Source: Dryocola sp032000125 (GTDB lineage: Bacteria > Pseudomonadota > Gammaproteobacteria > Enterobacterales > Enterobacteriaceae). Taken from it: a stretch of 64,000 bases of DNA. The notes under the pieces were generated by a model that worked only from the letters and a program-made list of their open reading frames with translations, was not told the DNA's origin and did not search any database. This document shows, in pieces, positions 58,885 to 64,000 of this stretch. The position numbers and the translations under genes were made by a program. Numbering within the stretch: the stretch's first letter is position 1; every line of letters begins with the position of its first letter. The stretch lies in assembly GCA_032000125.1 (NCBI GenBank), contig DAMALH010000014.1, positions 1-64,000 of the forward strand, written 5' to 3'.

Positions 58885-59373
58885 ATGGTCTGGATAGATT
58901 ACGCCATTATTGCTGTTATCGGCTTTTCGGCTCTGGTTAGTGTGATTCGTGGCTTTGTCCGCGAGGCTTTATCGCTGGTGACCTGGGGATGCGCTTTTTT
59001 TGTCGCCAGTCATTACTACACTTACCTGGCGGTCTGGTTCACAGGCTTTGAAGATGAACTGGTACGTAATGGGATTGCTATCGCGATACTGTTTATCGCG
59101 ACGCTCATCGTTGGCGCGATTGTCAATTATGTGATTGGCGCGCTGGTAGAGAAAACCGGCCTGTCGGGTACAGACAGGGTGTTGGGGATCTGTTTCGGGG
59201 CACTACGCGGTGCGCTGATTGTCGCCGCCATTCTGTTCTTTCTTGATACATTCACCGGTTTTTCGAAGAGTGAAGACTGGCAAAAGTCGCAGCTTATCCC
59301 GCAATTCAGTTTCATCATCAGATGGTTCTTTGACTATCTGCAAAGCTCGTCAAGTTTCTTGCCCCGGTCATAA
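58885..59373 (+). CDS. cvpA: Membrane protein CvpA
   Basis: Inner-membrane protein needed for colicin V production in E. coli and linked to bile-salt and envelope tolerance. It has 162 residues, as in K-12, with four predicted helices. The start MVWIDYAIIAVIGFSALVS and GFVREALSLVTWG are conserved. ATG 58885 is used. It is the first gene behind the PurR-controlled promoter and is followed by purF after 34 nt. Confidence 0.96.
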   Translation: MVWIDYAIIAVIGFSALVSVIRGFVREALSLVTWGCAFFVASHYYTYLAVWFTGFEDELVRNGIAIAILFIATLIVGAIVNYVIGALVEKTGLSGTDRVLGICFGALRGALIVAAILFFLDTFTGFSKSEDWQKSQLIPQFSFIIRWFFDYLQSSSSFLPRS

Positions 59374-59407
59374 GGCGGGGGTTGTGGCTTAGTGAGGAAA
59401 AGACAAC

Positions 59408-60925
59408 ATGTGCGGTATTGTCGGTATCGCCGGTTTTATGCCGGTCAACCAGTCGATCTATGACGCGTTAACGGTGCTCCAGCACCGTGGGCAGGATGCC
59501 GCAGGCATCGTCACCATTGATGCTTTAAATTGCTTCCGTCTTCGTAAAGCAAACGGCCTGGTGAGCGATGTGTTTGAAGCCCGCCACATGCAGCGTATGC
59601 AGGGCAATATGGGTATTGGCCACGTGCGCTACCCAACCGCTGGCAGCTCCAGCGCATCAGAAGCCCAGCCTTTCTACGTTAACTCCCCGTACGGCATTTC
59701 GCTTGCGCACAACGGCAACCTTACCAACGCCCACGAACTGCGCAAAAAGCTGTTCGAAGAAAAACGTCGCCACATTAACACCACTTCCGATTCTGAAATC
59801 CTGCTCAATATCTTCGCAAGCGAGCTGGATAACTTCCGCAACTATCCGCTGGAAGCAGACAATATTTTTGCCGCCATTGCCGCTACTAACCGCCAGATTC
59901 GCGGCGCTTACGCCTGCGTGGCGATGATTATCGGCCATGGCATGGTTGCATTCCGCGATCCAAACGGCATTCGTCCGCTGGTGATGGGCAAACGCGAGCT
60001 GGGCGACGGACGCACCGAGTATATGGTGGCATCCGAGAGCGTGGCGCTCGATACCCTGGGCTTTGAATTCCTGCGCGATATCGCGCCGGGCGAAGCAGTA
60101 TACATCACCGAGGCCGGGCAGCTTTTCACCCGCCAGTGCGCGGACAACCCGACCAGCAACCCTTGCCTGTTCGAGTACGTCTACTTTGCGCGCCCGGATT
60201 CGTTCATCGATAAAATCTCCGTTTACAGCGCGCGCGTGGAAATGGGCAAAAAACTCGGTGAAAAAATCGCTCGCGAGTGGGAAGACCTGGATATTGACGT
60301 TGTCATTCCCATTCCCGAGACATCCTGCGATATCGCGCTGGAAATCGCGCGAATCCTTGATAAGCCGTACCGTCAGGGCTTCGTAAAAAACCGCTACGTT
60401 GGCCGCACCTTTATCATGCCGGGCCAGCAGCTACGCCGTAAATCCGTGCGTCGTAAACTCAACGCCAACCGCGCTGAGTTCCGTGACAAAAACGTGCTGC
60501 TGGTAGACGACTCTATCGTTCGCGGCACCACCTCCGAGCAGATTATCGAGATGGCGCGAGAAGCGGGCGCGAAAAAGGTTTACCTGGCTTCTGCCGCACC
60601 GGAAATCCGCTTCCCGAACGTTTACGGCATTGATATGCCAAGCGCCAACGAGCTGATTGCGCACGGTCGCGAAGTGGATGAAATCCGCCAGATCATCGGC
60701 GCAGACGGGCTGATTTTCCAGGACCTGGACGATCTTATCGACGCGGTGCGCGTTGAGAACCCGGATATCACGCAGTTTGAATGTTCGGTATTCAACGGCG
60801 TGTATGTCACCAAAGACGTAGACCACAAGTATCTGGAATACCTCGAATCCTTGCGTAACGACGATTCCAAAGCGCTGCTGCGCCAGAACGAAGTTGAAAA
60901 CTTAGAGATGCATAACGAAGGTTAA
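59408..60925 (+). CDS. purF: Amidophosphoribosyltransferase PurF
   Basis: First committed step of purine synthesis: PRPP and glutamine give phosphoribosylamine. It has 505 residues, as in K-12. The N-terminal nucleophile is Cys2 (MCGIVGIAGF), exposed by removal of Met. The glutaminase domain shows GHVRYPTAG and AHNGNLTNA. The PRPP-binding loop reads VLLVDDSIVRGTTSEQI (about 363-379). GAGGAAAA precedes the ATG. It is repressed by purines through the PurR box before cvpA. Confidence 0.97.
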   Translation: MCGIVGIAGFMPVNQSIYDALTVLQHRGQDAAGIVTIDALNCFRLRKANGLVSDVFEARHMQRMQGNMGIGHVRYPTAGSSSASEAQPFYVNSPYGISLAHNGNLTNAHELRKKLFEEKRRHINTTSDSEILLNIFASELDNFRNYPLEADNIFAAIAATNRQIRGAYACVAMIIGHGMVAFRDPNGIRPLVMGKRELGDGRTEYMVASESVALDTLGFEFLRDIAPGEAVYITEAGQLFTRQCADNPTSNPCLFEYVYFARPDSFIDKISVYSARVEMGKKLGEKIAREWEDLDIDVVIPIPETSCDIALEIARILDKPYRQGFVKNRYVGRTFIMPGQQLRRKSVRRKLNANRAEFRDKNVLLVDDSIVRGTTSEQIIEMAREAGAKKVYLASAAPEIRFPNVYGIDMPSANELIAHGREVDEIRQIIGADGLIFQDLDDLIDAVRVENPDITQFECSVFNGVYVTKDVDHKYLEYLESLRNDDSKALLRQNEVENLEMHNEG

Positions 60926-60932
60926 TAGCCTT

Positions 60933-60962
60933 ATCGCCCCCCTTAAGCGGGGGCGATTCTTG
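60933..60962 (+). terminator. Hairpin terminator after purF
   Basis: ATCGCCCCC / GGGGGCGAT stem followed by TCTT only. It may be leaky, which would allow read-through into ubiX. Confidence 0.6.
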
Positions 60963-61018
60963 CATCCGTTCCCATCTTGCGGCAAAGTCAGCCCAGATAA
61001 TTACTACGGGCTGAAAAC

Positions 61019-61588
61019 ATGAAACGGTTAATTGTTGGAATTTCAGGTGCCAGCGGCGCAATTTATGGCGTGCGGCTGCTTAAGGCGCTTCAACAGGTGC
61101 CGGAGGTGGAAACGCATCTCATCATCAGCAACGCGGCTCGTCAGACCCTCACCCTTGAAACCGATTTATCCCTGCGTGACGTGCAGGCGCTGGCAAACGT
61201 GGTGCACGATGCCCGCGATATCGCCGCCACCGTCTCTTCCGGCTCGTTTAAAACCCATGGCATGGTTATCTTGCCCTGCTCAATCAAAACCCTCTCGGGC
61301 ATTGTTAACAGTTATACAGATGGATTGTTGACGCGAGCCGCGGACGTGGTGCTTAAAGAGCGTCGTCCGCTGGTGCTTTGCGTGCGTGAAACCCCGTTGC
61401 ACCTTGGCCATCTGCGCCTGATGACCCAGGCGGCCGAACTGGGGGCGGTGATTATGCCGCCGGTGCCTGCTTTCTATCATCGTCCGCAAACGCTGAATGA
61501 CGTCATCGACCAGACGGTTAACCGCGTGCTGGATCAGTTTGACATCGAGTTGCCCGCCGATTTATTTACGCGCTGGCAGGGTGCCTGA
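61019..61588 (+). CDS. ubiX: Flavin prenyltransferase UbiX
   Basis: Attaches a dimethylallyl group to FMN to make the prenylated cofactor of the decarboxylase UbiD in ubiquinone synthesis. It has 189 residues, as in K-12. The flavin-binding start is LIVGISGASGAIYGVRLL; SSGSFKTHGMVILPCSIKTL and CVRETPLHLGHLRLM are conserved. The start is ATG 61019. It is the last gene of the folC-purF cluster. Confidence 0.96.
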   Translation: MKRLIVGISGASGAIYGVRLLKALQQVPEVETHLIISNAARQTLTLETDLSLRDVQALANVVHDARDIAATVSSGSFKTHGMVILPCSIKTLSGIVNSYTDGLLTRAADVVLKERRPLVLCVRETPLHLGHLRLMTQAAELGAVIMPPVPAFYHRPQTLNDVIDQTVNRVLDQFDIELPADLFTRWQGA

Positions 61589-61592
61589 AAGG

Positions 61593-61609
61593 TGCGCCAG
61601 CGTGGTGCG
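61593..61609. promoter_or_regulatory. NtrC binding site 1 upstream of argT
   Basis: TGCGCCAGCGTGGTGCG fits the NtrC dyad TGCACC-N4-TGGTGCA with one symmetric change in each arm. It lies about 185 bp upstream of the sigma-54 promoter, at the very end of ubiX. Confidence 0.75.
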
Positions 61610-61622
61610 TCACAAAACGCCC

Positions 61623-61639
61623 TGCATCAATTTGGGGCA
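61623..61639. promoter_or_regulatory. NtrC binding site 2 upstream of argT
   Basis: TGCATCAATTTGGGGCA matches the NtrC dyad at all but two positions. It starts exactly 30 bp after site 1, about three helical turns, as expected for cooperative binding. Confidence 0.7.
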
Positions 61640-61793
61640 ATTTTGTAACCCCGATCGCTTTTAGAAAATTTAGTCCGCGTTTTGCCCGCTAAAGGCTTTG
61701 CCCCGCCGCCAGACCTGCTATCTTTCAACCAGACGACAGGATTGCAACGTTTTATTAACATAAAACCACGCACTTTTTTTACGCAGGGAAAAG

Positions 61794-61809
61794 TGGCATG
61801 AGAACTGCA
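61794..61809 (+). promoter_or_regulatory. Sigma-54 promoter of argT
   Basis: TGGCATGAGAACTGCA has GG (-24) and GC (-12) with exactly 10 bp between and follows TGGCAC-N5-TTGCA closely. In Salmonella argT is transcribed by sigma-54 RNA polymerase under NtrC control. Confidence 0.85.
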
Positions 61810-61872
61810 ACTCCTCGTTCGCCATACACAACATGACATCACCCATAATAAGAGACAACTTGAGGGTTATCT

Positions 61873-62649
61873 ATGAAGAAGCAGGTTCTCGCTCTGTCTT
61901 TGCTGCTGGGCCTCACCAGCACCGTTTACGCAGCAATTCCACAGAACGTTCGTATTGGTACGGACGCCACCTATGCACCGTTCTCTTCTAAAGATGCGAA
62001 AGGGGATTTTGTCGGCTTTGATATTGACCTTGGTAACGAGCTTTGCAAACGCATCAACACCAAATGTACCTGGGTTGGCAGCGATTTCGACTCGCTGATC
62101 CCTTCTTTGAAAGCGAAGAAAATCGACGCCATTATCTCCTCACTGTCCATTACGGAAAAACGCCAGCAGGAAATCGCTTTCTCCGACAAGCTTTACGCCG
62201 CCGACTCCCGTTTGATTGCCAGCAAAGGGTCGCCAATTCAGCCGACGCTTGATTCGCTAAAAGGCAAACACGTCGGCGTGCTGCAGGGCTCTACCCAGGA
62301 AGCCTTTGCTAACACCGAGTGGCGTCCAAAAGGCATCGACGTTGTGGCTTATGCAAACCAGGACCTGATTTATTCCGATCTGGCGGCGGGCCGTCTGGAT
62401 GCGGCATTCCAGGATGAAGTGGCGGCAAGCGAAGGCTTCCTGAAACAGCCTGCGGGGAAAGCATTTGCATTTGCAGGCCCTTCGGTGAAGAACAAGCAGT
62501 ACTTTGGCGACGGCACCGGCATCGGCATGCGTAAAGATGATACCGAGCTTAAAGCCGCTTTCGATAAAGCGCTTGCTGAAATGCGTAAAGACGGCACCTA
62601 CGACAAATTTGCCAGCAAGTACTTCGACTTTAATGTTTACGGCGAATAA
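61873..62649 (+). CDS. argT: Lysine/arginine/ornithine-binding periplasmic protein ArgT
   Basis: Periplasmic LAO-binding protein that feeds the HisQMP importer. It has 258 residues (K-12: 260). A signal peptide ending TVYAA is followed by the mature start IPQNVRIGTDATYAPFSSKD. Ligand-site elements include SSLSITEKRQQEIAFSDKLY, GVLQGSTQEAFAN and DAAFQDEVAASEGFL. It is a clear paralogue of the next gene, hisJ. TGAGG precedes the ATG. The NtrC and sigma-54 sites indicate induction by nitrogen limitation. Confidence 0.95.
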   Translation: MKKQVLALSLLLGLTSTVYAAIPQNVRIGTDATYAPFSSKDAKGDFVGFDIDLGNELCKRINTKCTWVGSDFDSLIPSLKAKKIDAIISSLSITEKRQQEIAFSDKLYAADSRLIASKGSPIQPTLDSLKGKHVGVLQGSTQEAFANTEWRPKGIDVVAYANQDLIYSDLAAGRLDAAFQDEVAASEGFLKQPAGKAFAFAGPSVKNKQYFGDGTGIGMRKDDTELKAAFDKALAEMRKDGTYDKFASKYFDFNVYGE

Positions 62650-62668
62650 GTTTTTCCCGTAGTCTGTG

Positions 62669-62698
62669 GCCCGGTTATGCATATATTGCTAACCGGGC
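62669..62698 (+). terminator. Hairpin between argT and hisJ
   Basis: GCCCGGTTA and TAACCGGGC form a perfect 9-bp stem around 12 nt, 20 nt after the argT stop. No T-run follows, so it may limit or stabilise the argT transcript rather than end it fully. Confidence 0.55.
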
Positions 62699-62814
62699 TG
62701 GATAAAAATGCAGTGCCGCAGCCTTGTTGGCCGCGCGTTTTTGTTGCATTTTATTCATCTTGATTAGCCAGAACACGGCATTAGCGCTAAAAAGACAGTC
62801 TATTGAGGATAATT

Positions 62815-63597
62815 ATGAAAAAGTTGGTGTTGTCTCTTTCTCTGGTGCTGGCCTTTTCCAGCGTTACCACAGCATTCGCCGCTATTCCTAAAAACGTCCG
62901 TATCGGCACCGATCCAACCTATGCCCCGTTTGAATCGAAAAACGCCCAGGGCGAATTAGTCGGTTTTGATATAGATCTGGCAAAAGAACTCTGCAAACGC
63001 ATCGAAACCAACTGCACCTTCGTTGAGAACCCGCTTGATGCGCTGATCCCTTCCCTGAAAGCGAAAAAAATCGACGTTATCATGTCATCGCTTTCTATTA
63101 CGGAAAAACGCCAGCAGGAGATCGCCTTCACCGACAAGCTGTACGCGGCTGATTCCCGTCTGGTGGTAGCCAAAGGCTCCCCGATCCAGCCGACGATTGA
63201 GTCGCTAAAGGGTAAACGCGTGGGCGTGCTGCAGGGCACCACTCAGGAAACCTACGGCAACGTGCACTGGGCGCCGAAAGGCATCGAGATTGTCTCTTAC
63301 CAGGGCCAGGATTCTATCTACGCTGACCTGACGGCGGGCCGCATTGACGCCGCCTTCCAGGACGAAGTGGCGGCAAGCGAAGGCTTCCTCAAACAGCCAA
63401 TCGGCAAAGACTACCAGTTTGGTGGCCCTTCTATTAAAGACAATAAACTGTTTGGCGTGGGCACCGGTATGGGGCTGCGTAAAGACGATAACGAACTGCG
63501 TGAAGCGCTGAACAAAGCCTTTGCCGACATGCGTAAAGACGGCACTTACGAGAAGCTCGCGAAGAAATATTTCGATTTTGACGTTTACGGTGGTTAA
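62815..63597 (+). CDS. hisJ: Histidine-binding periplasmic protein HisJ
   Basis: Captures histidine in the periplasm for the HisQMP ABC importer. It has 260 residues, as in K-12. A signal peptide MKKLVLSLSLVLAFSSVTTA ending AFAA is followed by IPKNVRIGTDPTYAPFESKN. It shares with ArgT the SSLSITEKRQQEIAF and QDEVAASEGFLKQP segments. ATG 62815 has GAGG 6 nt upstream and is chosen over an in-frame ATG-like codon at 62803. Confidence 0.96.
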   Translation: MKKLVLSLSLVLAFSSVTTAFAAIPKNVRIGTDPTYAPFESKNAQGELVGFDIDLAKELCKRIETNCTFVENPLDALIPSLKAKKIDVIMSSLSITEKRQQEIAFTDKLYAADSRLVVAKGSPIQPTIESLKGKRVGVLQGTTQETYGNVHWAPKGIEIVSYQGQDSIYADLTAGRIDAAFQDEVAASEGFLKQPIGKDYQFGGPSIKDNKLFGVGTGMGLRKDDNELREALNKAFADMRKDGTYEKLAKKYFDFDVYGG

Positions 63598-63613
63598 CAG
63601 TCACCAGTGGTTA

Positions 63614-63640
63614 AACCTGCCCTGAAGCGACGGGCGGGTT
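63614..63640 (+). other. Intercistronic hairpin between hisJ and hisQ
   Basis: AACCTGCCC and GGGCGGGTT pair (one G-T) around 9 nt. Such a stem between a binding-protein gene and the membrane-subunit genes can keep expression of the former higher. No T-run follows. Confidence 0.5.
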
Positions 63641-63675
63641 GAGATTGTGCAGACACTGACGACAGGATACGCACC

Positions 63676-64000
63676 ATGCTGTATGGCTTTTCAGAAGTGA
63701 TATTTAAAGGGGCGCTCGTCACGCTGGAACTGGCGCTAAGCTCCGTTATCCTCTCCGTGGTGATTGGTCTTGTCGGCGCGGGCGCTAAACTATCAAAAAA
63801 TCGCCCGCTGGCGCTGCTGTTTGAGGGCTATACCACGCTTATTCGTGGCGTGCCGGATCTGGTGCTGATGCTGCTGATTTTCTACGGCCTGCAAATGCTG
63901 CTCAACGGCGTTACCGATGCCTTAGGCCTGGCGCAGTTTGATATCGACCCTATGGTGGCCGGTATTATTACGCTTGGTTTTATCTACGGCGCCTATTTTA
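63676..64000 (+). CDS. hisQ: Histidine ABC transporter permease HisQ, cut by window end
   Basis: Inner-membrane permease subunit of the HisQMP importer for histidine, lysine, arginine and ornithine. Only the first 108 codons are inside the window. They match K-12 HisQ: MLYGFSEVIFKGALVTLELA, EGYTTLIRGVPDLVLMLLIFYG and DIDPMVAGIITLGFIYGAYF, the last two belonging to the amino-acid permease family. It follows hisJ by 78 nt. Confidence 0.95.
   Translation, partial: MLYGFSEVIFKGALVTLELALSSVILSVVIGLVGAGAKLSKNRPLALLFEGYTTLIRGVPDLVLMLLIFYGLQMLLNGVTDALGLAQFDIDPMVAGIITLGFIYGAYF

Noticed and set aside
1..64000. CRISPR array, toxin-antitoxin pair, restriction system or complete insertion sequence
   Set aside because: No regularly spaced repeats, cas genes, transposase genes or recognisable defence genes were seen in the window.

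Overview
The window is chromosomal DNA from a member of the Enterobacteriaceae. Almost every gene has an obvious Escherichia coli K-12 counterpart of similar length, and the order follows the K-12 stretch from the alaX/alaW tRNA genes to the histidine transport operon: pdeA, nupC, mntH, ypeC, yfeO, glk, ypdB-ypdA, alaC, ypdK, argW, yfdC, mlaA, fadL, yfcZ, fadI-fadJ, sixA, smrB, prmB, aroC, mepA, yfcA, epmC, yfcL, mnmC, fabB, yfcJ, flk, pdxB, usg, truA, dedA, accD, folC, dedD, cvpA, purF, ubiX, argT, hisJ, hisQ. The genus cannot be fixed from the sequence alone. The indolepyruvate decarboxylase gene (ipdC) and the ccm operon placed next to mlaA fit an Enterobacter/Kosakonia/Cedecea-type organism better than E. 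coli itself.

Positions 1-18,250 run from the 3' end of tRNA-Ala(GGC) through a c-di-GMP phosphodiesterase/cyclase pair, nucleoside and manganese importers, and a lineage-specific insert (a divergent aldo/keto reductase and ipdC). They continue with a ClC-like channel, glucokinase, the YpdA/YpdB two-component system, a DUF1479 gene, alaC and the tiny gene ypdK. Positions 18,250-25,770 are the accessory part: a DHA2 exporter, an orphan pxpA, an AT-rich stretch with gene debris, a membrane-anchored bactofilin, a YaiL-type protein and a chemoreceptor. This part ends at tRNA-Arg(CCU).

Positions 25,770-40,400 hold yfdC, a complete ccmABCDEFGH cytochrome c maturation operon running straight into mlaA, then the FadR-controlled fatty-acid genes fadL, fadI and fadJ, and sixA. 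Positions 40,400-64,000 are housekeeping: ribosome rescue (smrB), ribosomal protein L3 methylation (prmB), chorismate (aroC), peptidoglycan hydrolysis (mepA), EF-P hydroxylation (epmC), tRNA modification (mnmC, truA), fatty-acid synthesis (fabB, accD), PLP, folate, purine and ubiquinone synthesis, and amino-acid uptake (argT, hisJ, hisQ, cut by the window end).

Many regulatory sites can be read directly: MntR and Fur boxes at mntH, a Cra box at glk, a TyrR-like box and a LacI-family palindrome at ipdC, FadR sites at fadL, fadI and fabB, a CRP site between fadL and yfcZ, FabR at fabB, PurR at cvpA-purF, and paired NtrC sites plus a sigma-54 promoter at argT. The most unusual observation is a pair of related intergenic elements of about 140 bp in the prmB-aroC and mepA-yfcA gaps. 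Each carries a long hairpin that differs between copies in a pairing-preserving way, and each is flanked by direct repeats, as expected of a small non-autonomous mobile element.
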